Assembly (NCBI GenBank): GCA_016293915.1
Contig: JAEDCY010000018.1
Coordinates: 1-57,947 of the forward strand
Direction: 5' to 3'
Source of the DNA: Treponema sp.
Lineage (GTDB): Bacteria; Spirochaetota; Spirochaetia; Treponematales; Treponemataceae
DNA: 57,947 bases
The translations under genes were made by a program, and so were the position numbers. How positions within the stretch are numbered: position 1 is the first letter of the stretch; every line of letters begins with the position of its first letter. Positions 50,695 to 57,947 of the stretch are shown here, one piece after another. The notes under the pieces are model-generated. The model made no database searches. It had not been told where the DNA came from and was given only the letters and a program-made list of their open reading frames with translations.

Positions 50695-52252
50695 TTATAA
50701 TCCGGATGTTCTATCTTGTCTTGCAAATCTTAGCAATGATGAAGTCTTTACACCTCCTGAAGTTGCAAATGCGATGCTTGATTTGTTGCCACAGGAACTC
50801 TTTACAGATCCTGATGCTAAGTTCTTAGACCCTGCATGTAAGAGCGGTGTCTTCTTGCGGGAAATTGCAAAAAGACTGATAGAAGGTCTGGCAGATAAAA
50901 TACCTGATTTACAGGAGCGCATAAATCATATTTTTAAGGAACAACTTTACGCTATCGCAATAACGGAACTTACAAGTCTCTTAGCGCGTCGTAGTGTTTA
51001 TTGTTCCAAAGACGCAAGTGGTAAATATAGTGTTTCGAAGTTTGAAAAAGCACAAGGAAACATCTTTTATACAAATACAAAACATTTGTGGGTAGGCGAT
51101 AAATGTCTACATTGCGGTGCCAGCAAGAGTGAATATGGTGATGAGAATCGTGATGGTCTAGAAAGCCACGCCTATCAGTTTATTCACAATGCAATACCAG
51201 GAGAATTAGAAAATATGAAGTTCGATGTTATTATTGGAAATCCTCCTTATCAGATGGGAGTCGGAAATGAAGGTGGGAATAGTTCAAAGGCAAAAGCAAT
51301 TTATCATCATTTTATTTCTGAATCTATTAAATTAAAACCAAGATATCTTGTAATGATTACGCCAAGCCGTTGGATGACAAAACAAACAGAAGGAATTCCT
51401 GATGAATGGGTTGAAAATCAGATTCATTCAAATCATTACAAAGTTATACATGATTTTGGTAATTCTGAAGATTGTTTTCCTGGAGTATCAATAATGGGAG
51501 GTGTAAATTATTTTTTATATGAAACAAATTATAAAGGAAAATGTGAATATTTTTATCATCTAGAATCTGATAAAGAAGTATTAAAACGAAATGACTATCT
51601 TGATTCAAAAAATGCAGGGATAGTTCTTCGTGATCCAAAATCATATTCTATTGTTGAAAAAATAGTTTCTGTGGAAGGAAATTATTTTGTTGATATGAAA
51701 AATAATTTTTCAGGCCTTATTAGTCCAAAAGATTTTTATACAAACAAGCAAAAATTAATGTCTAGTTGGAAAAACTATTCAAAAGAAAAAGATTCTGTGC
51801 ATTCAGTAAAATATTATTTAAATAAGGCAATACATAAAATGGATTTTGCATGGATATCTAAAAATGATATTCCTAAAAATCTTGAAACAAAAGATTTTCA
51901 TAAAGTGTATATTCCTGCTGCAAATGGTTCGATGGATATAGTTTTAGGGAAACCATTTTATGGTGAGCCAAATAGCGTATGTTCTCAAACTTATCTCGTG
52001 ATTGGTTATGATAAATCTCATAATTTATCAAAAGAAAAATGTGAAAATATTATAACGTATATCCAAACAAGATTCTTTAGATATTTGGTCAGTATAAAAA
52101 AGAAAACCCAAAATGGTCCTCGTGGTGTTTATCAATTTGTCCCACTCCAAGATTTCTCAAAGCCATGGACAGATGAAGAACTCTACGCAAAGTACAACCT
52201 TTCTCCAGAAGAAATAGCCTTTATTGAATCAATGATTCGCCCAATGGAGTGA
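50678..52252 (+). CDS. Eco57I-like adenine DNA methyltransferase subunit
   Basis: 524 aa. The N-terminal EVFTPPEVANAMLDLLPQEL leads into motif I as FLDPACKSGVFLREI (DPACKSG at 51-57; Lys where many enzymes have Gly), and motif IV IIGNPPYQMG lies near 185-194. A CLHCG half-finger lies at about 147-151. The C-terminal half (about 300-500) ends with FFRYLVSIKKKTQNGPRGVY and is a likely target-recognition region. It methylates adenine in DNA, presumably to protect the host from the nuclease/helicase encoded next. The gene overlaps the upstream subunit by 17 bp and lies 4 bp before the helicase gene. Confidence 0.85.
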   Translation: MSNQNNYNPDVLSCLANLSNDEVFTPPEVANAMLDLLPQELFTDPDAKFLDPACKSGVFLREIAKRLIEGLADKIPDLQERINHIFKEQLYAIAITELTSLLARRSVYCSKDASGKYSVSKFEKAQGNIFYTNTKHLWVGDKCLHCGASKSEYGDENRDGLESHAYQFIHNAIPGELENMKFDVIIGNPPYQMGVGNEGGNSSKAKAIYHHFISESIKLKPRYLVMITPSRWMTKQTEGIPDEWVENQIHSNHYKVIHDFGNSEDCFPGVSIMGGVNYFLYETNYKGKCEYFYHLESDKEVLKRNDYLDSKNAGIVLRDPKSYSIVEKIVSVEGNYFVDMKNNFSGLISPKDFYTNKQKLMSSWKNYSKEKDSVHSVKYYLNKAIHKMDFAWISKNDIPKNLETKDFHKVYIPAANGSMDIVLGKPFYGEPNSVCSQTYLVIGYDKSHNLSKEKCENIITYIQTRFFRYLVSIKKKTQNGPRGVYQFVPLQDFSKPWTDEELYAKYNLSPEEIAFIESMIRPME

Positions 52253-52256
52253 AATT

Positions 52257-54797
52257 ATGAAGCAGTCTTTCTTTCCACAGCGACCAGAATCAAATCCAAT
52301 AATCTATGCATATTCTGACACACGCTTTCCAGAAATGTTAAAGGTTGGTTATACAGAACGTCCGGTAGAAGAACGTATGAAAGAGCACTATCCGACATTG
52401 ACGCCAACGCAGTCCTGGAAGGTTGAACTTGTAGAAAGTGCAATGAAACAAGATGGTTCGGCTTTTTCGGATCATGATGTTCACCGTGTTCTTGAACACT
52501 GGGGAATAAAGGCAATTCGCGACGAAAATGACAGTAAAAGCGAATGGTTCAAATGCACTGTAAAAGAAGTGCTTTCTGCAATTATGGCAGTAAAGACTGG
52601 TAACATTGATTTAATAACTCGAAATGCAAACTTTGAACCACGTCCAGAACAAAATGATGCTGTAGAAAAAACATTCTTATACTTTGAAAAAATCAAGTCA
52701 GAAAAAGAAAGTGGAATCCTCCCAAAATCATTTACTCCAAAATTCTTATGGAATTGTAAAATGCGTTTTGGAAAAACATTTGCTTCCTATTTGCTAGCAC
52801 AAAAAATGGAAGCAGAAAGAGTGTTAGTTCTTACTTTTAAGCCTGCTGTTCAAAGTGCCTGGCAGGAAGATTTGGAAAATCATGTCTTGTTTGAAGGCTG
52901 GCAGTTTGTAAGTCGCGGCGGTTTGACTTATGAGGAATGCGATAAGAAAAAGCCAATAGTTTGTTTTGGAAGCTTTCAGGATTATTTAGGTACAAATGAA
53001 AATGGTGGAATCAAAGCACGTAACGAATGGGTTCATACAACGCAGTGGGATTTAGTAATTTTTGATGAATATCATTTTGGCGCATGGAGAGAAAATGCAA
53101 AACGTCTTTTTGAAAATGAAGACGAAGAAAATCTTAATGCCTTTGATGAAGAAAAATATATAAAAGAAGAAGCGGGAAATGTTCAGAACGAGGATTCTCT
53201 TCCGATTACAACTGAACATTATCTGTTTCTGAGTGGTACACCTTTCCGTGCATTAAATAGCGGAGAATTTATAGAAGAGCAAATCTATTCCTGGACATAT
53301 TCTGATGAACAGAGAGAAAAAGAAAACTGGAAAAAGCCAGAACCAAATCCTTATGCTTCACTTCCACGAATGGTAATGATGACTTATCAGATTCCAGAAA
53401 GCATAAAAGAAATTGCTCGGCGCGGTGAAAATAATGAGTTTGATTTGAATTATTTCTTTGAAGCAGAAGGTACAGGGAAAGATGCTCAATTCAAAGACAA
53501 AGAACATGTTCAAAAATGGCTTGATTTGATTCGTGGTTCTTATCTTCCTTCAAATATAGATGATATGAAACTGGGAGAGGGTAAAAAGCCTCCTATGCCA
53601 TTCAGTGATACACGCCTTCTAAATGTTTTAAGTCATACAGTCTGGCTTTTACCGGGAGTTGCTTCGTGTTTTGCTATGGCTAATTTATTACAGGAAAAGC
53701 AGAATGCATTCTTTCATGATTATGAAATAATAGTTTGTGCAGGATCCGGGGCAGGTGTTGGAATGGCTGCTCTTGAGCCAGTACAAATTTCTATGCAGAA
53801 TCCACTTGAAACAAAAACTATAACACTTTCCTGCGGTAAACTGATGACTGGTGTAACTGTAAAACCGTGGACTGGTATTTTTATGCTCTGTAATTTAAGA
53901 AGTCCTGAAACTTATTTTCAAAGTGCATTCCGTGTTCAGAGTCCTTGGGAAGTAAAAGATTCTCTTGGAAAAAGTATAATCTTAAAAAATGAATGTTATA
54001 TTTTTGATTTTGCACTTGATAGGGCATTAAAGCAAATCAGTGATTATAGTCGTAACTTAAATACAGACCCACTCAAAGATAATCCGCAGAAACTTGTGGA
54101 AGAGTTTATATCATATCTTCCTGTACTCGCTTATGACGGTTCAACAATGAAACAGATAAATGCCACTGAAATTCTTGATATGGCAATGAGTGGTACAAGT
54201 GCAACACTTCTTGCAAAACGTTGGGAAAGTGCATTGCTTGTTAATGTTGATAATGAAACTCTTGCGCGTCTTATGGCAAATCCAGAAGCAATGAAAGCTC
54301 TGGAAAGTATCGAGGGTTTCCGTAATTTGAATAGTGATATTGAAACAATCATCAATAAGAGTGAAGCGGTAAAAAAAGCAAAGAAAGAAAAGCAGGAAAA
54401 AATGAATCAGGCTGAAAAGCGTGAACTTAGCGAAGAAGAAAAAGAATACAAGAGTAAACGAAAGCAGATTCAGGAAAAACTGATTAAGTTTGCAACACGA
54501 ATTCCTGTATTTATGTATCTTACAGATTACAGAGAACATTGTTTACGAGATGTAATAACGCAACTTGAACCAGGCCTTTTTAAGAAAGTAACAGGATTAA
54601 GCCTTAAAGATTTTGAACTACTTGTAAGTTTAAATGTATTTAACGGTTCTGTTATGAATGATGCAATTTTCAAATTCCGAAGTTATGAAGATTCAAGTTT
54701 AAGTTATACAGGAATTGATAAACACTCAGAACTTGATAAATATGTTGGTGGATTTGATACGGTAATTACAACAAGCGAATTCGAAGAAATGAGATGA
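52257..54797 (+). CDS. GIY-YIG-like nuclease fused to SF2 helicase (restriction subunit candidate)
   Basis: 846 aa. The N-terminus (about 14-100) has a GIY-YIG/T5orf172-like pattern, PIIYAYSDTRFPEMLKVGYT then RPVEERMKEHYP. A superfamily 2 helicase core follows: Q-like RPEQNDAV (129-136), Walker A-like MRFGKTF (169-175), motif II DEYH (270-273), motif III LSGTPFRA (325-332), and later LSCGKLMTGVTVKPWTG and SAFRVQSP as motifs V and VI. A long basic helical part lies near 715-745. Translocation plus cleavage of unmodified DNA is the likely role, given the methylase genes directly upstream. The catalytic residues of the nuclease part are not confirmed. Confidence 0.8.
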   Translation: MKQSFFPQRPESNPIIYAYSDTRFPEMLKVGYTERPVEERMKEHYPTLTPTQSWKVELVESAMKQDGSAFSDHDVHRVLEHWGIKAIRDENDSKSEWFKCTVKEVLSAIMAVKTGNIDLITRNANFEPRPEQNDAVEKTFLYFEKIKSEKESGILPKSFTPKFLWNCKMRFGKTFASYLLAQKMEAERVLVLTFKPAVQSAWQEDLENHVLFEGWQFVSRGGLTYEECDKKKPIVCFGSFQDYLGTNENGGIKARNEWVHTTQWDLVIFDEYHFGAWRENAKRLFENEDEENLNAFDEEKYIKEEAGNVQNEDSLPITTEHYLFLSGTPFRALNSGEFIEEQIYSWTYSDEQREKENWKKPEPNPYASLPRMVMMTYQIPESIKEIARRGENNEFDLNYFFEAEGTGKDAQFKDKEHVQKWLDLIRGSYLPSNIDDMKLGEGKKPPMPFSDTRLLNVLSHTVWLLPGVASCFAMANLLQEKQNAFFHDYEIIVCAGSGAGVGMAALEPVQISMQNPLETKTITLSCGKLMTGVTVKPWTGIFMLCNLRSPETYFQSAFRVQSPWEVKDSLGKSIILKNECYIFDFALDRALKQISDYSRNLNTDPLKDNPQKLVEEFISYLPVLAYDGSTMKQINATEILDMAMSGTSATLLAKRWESALLVNVDNETLARLMANPEAMKALESIEGFRNLNSDIETIINKSEAVKKAKKEKQEKMNQAEKRELSEEEKEYKSKRKQIQEKLIKFATRIPVFMYLTDYREHCLRDVITQLEPGLFKKVTGLSLKDFELLVSLNVFNGSVMNDAIFKFRSYEDSSLSYTGIDKHSELDKYVGGFDTVITTSEFEEMR

Positions 54798-54811
54798 TAA
54801 GAAAGTCCTGC

Positions 54812-54997
54812 TTATTTAAGACTTTCATATTTTTTCCAAATTGCTTCAGCTGCTTCTTTCTGACCATTAAGACTAATCTCTTGTTTTGCCGGGCGGGCCG
54901 TAGCAAATAAATCGTCTAATGCTTGTTTTGCTTTTTCACGTTCTTCTGGAGTTTTGGAATTCTGAAGAGGCTTTTTTTTATCATGTATAATTGTCAT
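54812..54997 (-). CDS. Small charged protein of unknown function
   Basis: 61 aa, starting MTIIHDKKKPLQNSKTPEER, with KQALDDLFATARPAKQE and ending AAEAIWKKYESLK. A strong AGGAGGCAATAT ribosome site supports translation. It is highly charged and helical, with no recognised family. It is convergent with the helicase gene (15 bp apart) and could be an antitoxin, an accessory regulator or unrelated cargo of the island. Confidence 0.6.
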   Translation of the reverse strand: MTIIHDKKKPLQNSKTPEEREKAKQALDDLFATARPAKQEISLNGQKEAAEAIWKKYESLK

Positions 54998-55093
54998 ATA
55001 TTGCCTCCTGTCATCAATTTTCTCTATAGTATAACATTTTTTAGTAGATTTGTGGATTGTTTTTTGTAGGGGGCGGGTGGGCGGGTAAAATAA

Positions 55094-55172
55094 GGGGGCG
55101 TTATGGGGGCGGAGCCCCCGTTAGAAGGGGTGGTGAGCAACGAAGTGCGAGCCAGGGGAAGGCTTTCCCCTC
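55094..55172. repeat. Family E GC-rich repeat, second copy
   Basis: Runs from gggggcgttatgggggcgga through tagaaggggtggtgagc to gggaaggctttcccc, similar in order to 15951-16034. The rest of 54998-55266 has GC-rich gggcgggtgggcgggt and no gene. Confidence 0.75.
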
Positions 55173-55178
55173 CTGAAT

Positions 55179-55206
55179 GGATTGCTTCGCTTCGCTCGCA
55201 ATGACG
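55179..55206. repeat. Family D repeat at the right edge of the island (inverted)
   Basis: The plus strand reads ggattgcttcgcttcgctcg then caatgacg. Its reverse complement matches 48643-48670 at 26 of 28 positions, so the island between is bracketed by inverted copies. Confidence 0.85.
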
Positions 55207-55266
55207 GCGTTATTGTCTAAGCCCGATTTTTTTGGTAAACTAACAAAAATCAAAAAGGGGTAACCA

Positions 55267-56193
55267 ATGCTAACTGGTCGTCATTTAATTCAGCCGGATG
55301 ATCTTTCGGTTTCGGAAATCGAAGAAATTTGTTCTTTGGCTGAGCAGATTATTGTTGATCCTAAATCATTTCAAGATGTGTGTCGCGGGAAAATTCTTGC
55401 GACACTTTTTTTTGAGCCGAGTACTAGAACGCGCTTGAGCTTTGAGGCGGCCATGCTGCGACTGGGCGGTTCGGTAGAAGGCTTTTCTGATGCCGACAAT
55501 ACTTCCACAGTAAAGGGCGAAACACTTGCCGACACAATCCGCGTAGTTTCAAGCTATGCCGATGTAATTGCAATGCGAACTCCAAAAGAGGGTGCGGCAC
55601 TGCTGGCAAGCAAGTATTCTGCCTGCCCGATTATCAACGCGGGAGACGGCGGCCACTACCACCCGACCCAGACACTCACAGACCTGGTAACAATCCGCCA
55701 GCTGCTGGGTGGTCTTGAGAACCACACCGTAGGCTTCTGCGGCGACCTTAAGTTTGGTCGCACCGTTCACTCCCTTGCCGAAGCCCTTCGCCATTTCAAA
55801 GGAAATAAATACATCTTCATCAGTCCTAAGGAGCTCAGCGTTCCGGACTATCTGATTACAAATGTTCTTGAGCCGGCCGGTGTTCAATATGAAATTGTAG
55901 AAAGCCTCGACGCCGTAATCGACCAGCTCGACGTGCTTTACATGACCCGCGTTCAGAAGGAGCGCTTCTTCAACGAACAGGATTATATCCGCCTTAAGGA
56001 CAGCTACATTCTAGACAGTGAAAAAATGAAGCTTGCCCGCAAGAATATGATTGTTCTTCATCCGCTTCCTCGCGTAAACGAAATTACACCTGAAGTTGAT
56101 GATGACCCACGCGCCGCTTACTTTAAGCAAGTTAAGTACGGAATGTATGCCCGAATGGCGCTTATTGCAAAACTGACTGGAGCGATTGATTAA
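55267..56193 (+). CDS. pyrB: Aspartate carbamoyltransferase, catalytic subunit
   Basis: Makes carbamoyl-aspartate in pyrimidine synthesis. 308 aa with the carbamoyl-phosphate motif FEPSTRTRLSFEAAMLRLGG, the SADNTSTVKGETLADT-like mobile loop (as DADNTSTVKGE), GDGGHYHPTQTLTDL, and HPLPRVNEITPEVD. It pairs with pyrI downstream to form the allosteric holoenzyme. A GGGG-type weak ribosome site (aaaggggtaacc) precedes the ATG. Confidence 0.97.
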   Translation: MLTGRHLIQPDDLSVSEIEEICSLAEQIIVDPKSFQDVCRGKILATLFFEPSTRTRLSFEAAMLRLGGSVEGFSDADNTSTVKGETLADTIRVVSSYADVIAMRTPKEGAALLASKYSACPIINAGDGGHYHPTQTLTDLVTIRQLLGGLENHTVGFCGDLKFGRTVHSLAEALRHFKGNKYIFISPKELSVPDYLITNVLEPAGVQYEIVESLDAVIDQLDVLYMTRVQKERFFNEQDYIRLKDSYILDSEKMKLARKNMIVLHPLPRVNEITPEVDDDPRAAYFKQVKYGMYARMALIAKLTGAID

Positions 56194-56195
56194 CT

Positions 56196-56258
56196 GGTGG
56201 TTTCGATACGATGCTTCGCATCACTCAACCACCGGTGGTTGAGCTTGTCGAAACCACA
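56196..56258. repeat. Family C head-to-head pair between pyrB and pyrI
   Basis: ggtggtttcgatacgatgct ... catcactcaaccacc joined to ggtggttgagcttgtcgaaa. In a pyrBI transcript it would form a long hairpin between the two coding regions, as it would between hisG and hisB. Confidence 0.8.
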
Positions 56259-56278
56259 TTGTATAAGGATGGAATAAA

Positions 56279-56716
56279 ATGTTAAACGTAAACACAATAA
56301 AAAACGGACTTGTAATTGACCATATTCGTGCCGGATCAGGCTGGGAAATTTACCAGTGGCTGGGTCTGGACAAGGCTCCTTTTACTTCCTGCCTGATTCA
56401 GAATGTGCACTCAGAAAAATCAGGGAAAAAAGATATTATCAAAATTGATAACATCATCAATATTGATTATTCCGTACTTGGCTTTATTGATCCAAGCATC
56501 TGCGTAAACGTAATCGAAAACGAAAAAATTGTGCGCAAAATCAATATGGAGCTTCCTAGCCGTGTGCAGGGAGTTTTCAAATGCAAGAATCCGCGCTGCA
56601 TTACACAGACAGAGCATTACGTAAAACCTACCTTCATTCTTACAGATAAGAAGAAAGGTGTTTACCGCTGCGAGTACTGCGATACACTTTACCTGGCAGG
56701 CAGCGAGAGAAGATAA
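56279..56716 (+). CDS. pyrI: Aspartate carbamoyltransferase, regulatory subunit
   Basis: Nucleotide-binding regulatory chain of aspartate carbamoyltransferase. 145 aa: allosteric domain at about 1-100 (LNVNTIKNGLVIDHIRAGSG), then a zinc domain with four Cys in CKNPRCITQTE and YRCEYCDTLY. ATP/CTP control is expected from family knowledge. It lies about 85 bp after pyrB with a family C palindrome between. Confidence 0.96.
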   Translation: MLNVNTIKNGLVIDHIRAGSGWEIYQWLGLDKAPFTSCLIQNVHSEKSGKKDIIKIDNIINIDYSVLGFIDPSICVNVIENEKIVRKINMELPSRVQGVFKCKNPRCITQTEHYVKPTFILTDKKKGVYRCEYCDTLYLAGSERR

Positions 56717-56772
56717 AAAAATTGGAATTGTTTTCAAATGTAGATTTAAGATTATTCTACTTTACTGGGAAA

Positions 56773-56809
56773 AAATGGCAGATTCAAAAATATCAAGAAT
56801 CTGCCATTT
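56773..56809. terminator. Bidirectional terminator between pyrI and the secreted protein gene
   Basis: Perfect 13-bp stem aaatggcagattc / gaatctgccattt with an 11-base loop. The T tail is good on the minus strand and weaker on the plus strand. Confidence 0.85.
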
Positions 56810-56828
56810 ATCCTACAAAAAAAATATT

Positions 56829-57686
56829 TTATTGTTCTTCAATAATTATAGATTCAATTCCATATGTTGTTGAAACTGAATATTCATCTGTATAATCAAC
56901 CTTCTTTACAACACCCTGTACTGTAAGGCTTGATTCAGACTTTAAATCTATATAGTCATCGTTGTTACTAAGAACGTTTACAAGTATCGGTTTGTCTAAA
57001 CCAAACAATCCATCAAGTTCATATTCAAATTCACTAGATTTGCTTTCTTTAATATCAGTAAAAAGGAAAGTAATTGAAATTGTACGACCTTCTAAAGGAT
57101 ATTTTTCGTACCACTTTTTTGCTTTTAGTTTATTTGCTGCATATCGTTTTACACTATTTTGAGTTTCAAGATTATAATATGCAGCATCACAGCGCTGGTT
57201 ATATTCTTCATCTGAAAGAGTTGTTAAGTCTTTTATAAAACCATCCGCAAAACCTTTTGCCTGTGAATTCATTTGAGATTTTGATTGCTCGATGATTTCG
57301 CCATTTCGTTTTCCGTTCTTATCAACACTATATGCAATATATTTCGTTACTGAAACCGAAAATGTTTTTTTATCTCCCGTGACTTCAAGAGCTGTTTCAT
57401 AACAGGTTGTTCCGAGTGATTTTGTATAAATCTTCGCAGTAATATGATATTCATCATCTATTACATTCATTTCATCAAGATGATAATCTGCAGCTACAAT
57501 TCTTCCGCTAACTGGGATTTCTCCATGAGTCCAGTCCCAAATAATAGGAAATAATTCTCTTCCTTCTGGAATTTCAGCAGTAACTGGTGTAACTTTTGTC
57601 ATATCCAAATCTTTTAAGCTTTTTGATAAATCTCCAAATCCTGTAGACTTCGCAAATAAGTTTACACAAGTAGTCAGGATAACCAA
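56829..57686 (-). CDS. Exported protein of unknown function with odd start
   Basis: 285 aa from the TTG at 57684-57686, but that start has no ribosome site and would cut a signal peptide. The frame continues upstream to an ATA at 57705-57707, three bases after GAGGAG. Reading from there gives a normal signal peptide (KKQLSVLVILTTCVNLFA). The true start is therefore probably ATA, or an ATG changed to ATA. The mature part is beta-rich (YHITAKIYTKSLGTTCYETA, VTGDKKTFSVSVTKYIAYSV) with no recognised family. It is likely periplasmic or surface. Confidence 0.6.
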   Translation of the reverse strand: MVILTTCVNLFAKSTGFGDLSKSLKDLDMTKVTPVTAEIPEGRELFPIIWDWTHGEIPVSGRIVAADYHLDEMNVIDDEYHITAKIYTKSLGTTCYETALEVTGDKKTFSVSVTKYIAYSVDKNGKRNGEIIEQSKSQMNSQAKGFADGFIKDLTTLSDEEYNQRCDAAYYNLETQNSVKRYAANKLKAKKWYEKYPLEGRTISITFLFTDIKESKSSEFEYELDGLFGLDKPILVNVLSNNDDYIDLKSESSLTVQGVVKKVDYTDEYSVSTTYGIESIIIEEQ

Positions 57687-57747
57687 TACAGATAATTGTT
57701 TTTTTATTTTCTCCTCTCAAAACTAATTAGCCCGAAATTCGAGTTTT

Positions 57748-57947
57748 CTAAATTAACCGTAATCTGAAAAAGTTTTGATAAAAGTCCAGATTGCGGTTAA
57801 TCATATAAGCTGCAATGCTATAGAAAAAGTGCCGGAACATACCGACAATACTTCGTGCCTTATGATATTCAAGCTGAAAGTTATTTTTCAGCGTTCCCCA
57901 GTCGGATTCGATGATACTTCTGTGCTTGATATGATAGCATTCAAAAC
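57748..57947 (-). CDS. Transposase, C-terminal end (rest outside window)
   Basis: 65 codons open to the window edge and ending at TAG (57748-57750). The residues HRSIIESDWGTLKNNF and GMFRHFFYSIAAYMINRNL match the last part of DDE-type IS4/IS5-superfamily-like transposases, with Glu of IIESDWG as the probable third catalytic acid. The last codons include an inverted repeat (57753-57766 / 57787-57800, 13 of 14 matches). The IS end should be near 57720-57747. The IS family is not certain. Confidence 0.75.
   Translation of the reverse strand, partial: FECYHIKHRSIIESDWGTLKNNFQLEYHKARSIVGMFRHFFYSIAAYMINRNLDFYQNFFRLRLI

Noticed and set aside
50640..50700. Frameshift splitting one methyltransferase into two genes
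   Set aside because: The second gene restarts with its own complete N-terminal domain and motif I, so the pair is a duplication with overlap and not one broken gene.
48643..55206. The bracketed island as a prophage or classic composite transposon
   Set aside because: No phage structural, integrase or transposase genes occur between the inverted repeats, and 28-bp repeats are too short to be IS copies.

Overview
The window looks like a chromosomal segment of a saccharolytic, anaerobic Treponema (Spirochaetota), most likely a rumen or gut species. Supporting signs are moderate-to-low GC, the gene order alaS / SurA-like chaperone / nusB / TPR lipoprotein / groES (which I recall from T. pallidum), groES unlinked to groEL, a FabV/TER enoyl reductase of the Treponema type, rubredoxin, a methyl-accepting chemotaxis protein, and cytoplasmic xylan-debranching enzymes. 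Species assignment is inference.

Layout. 1-5185: 3' part of alaS, a periplasmic chaperone gene, nusB and a TPR lipoprotein, with groES convergent. 5311-9090: a TAXI-type TRAP transporter (fused permease, DUF1850 protein, binding lipoprotein). 9256-17509: leuA, a chemoreceptor, murD, tRNA-Leu(UAA), an AEC permease and phosphofructokinase. 17804-22088: GH8 and GH115 enzymes for intracellular glucuronoxylan fragments. 22280-29332: translation, stress and signalling genes (DnaJ-like, tyrS, infA, DksA-like, PHP phosphatase, a double-receiver regulator, groL). 29432-35114: secreted proteins of unknown role, rnhA, an SGNH hydrolase, hisB and hisG. 35370-48589: HD-GYP protein, DUF456 protein, rubredoxin, acyl-CoA synthetase, pta, a secreted esterase, a candidate structured RNA, fabF, a very large lipoprotein and fabV. 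48643-55206: an accessory island with a DUF3791 protein, a candidate type I toxin-antitoxin module, an XRE regulator and a three-gene restriction-modification-like operon. Oppositely oriented copies of one 28-bp repeat bracket this island. 55267-57947: pyrB, pyrI, a secreted protein and the end of an IS transposase.

The gaps between genes are rich in repeats. At least five dispersed palindromic families are visible. The main one (family A) is a pair of about 25-bp hairpin arms found in many gaps, once translated in frame inside the GH115 gene. A second module (B, about 85 bp) sits in the apical loop of A arms, and one A copy lacking B gives an empty-site comparison.

The most interesting items are the type I toxin-antitoxin candidate at 49168-49499, the bracketed restriction-like island whose two methylase-like subunits divide the expected motifs, the nested A/B repeats, and a terminated RNA carrying a short ORF at 42784-43032. 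All coordinates and motifs were read by eye; no alignments or database searches were run.
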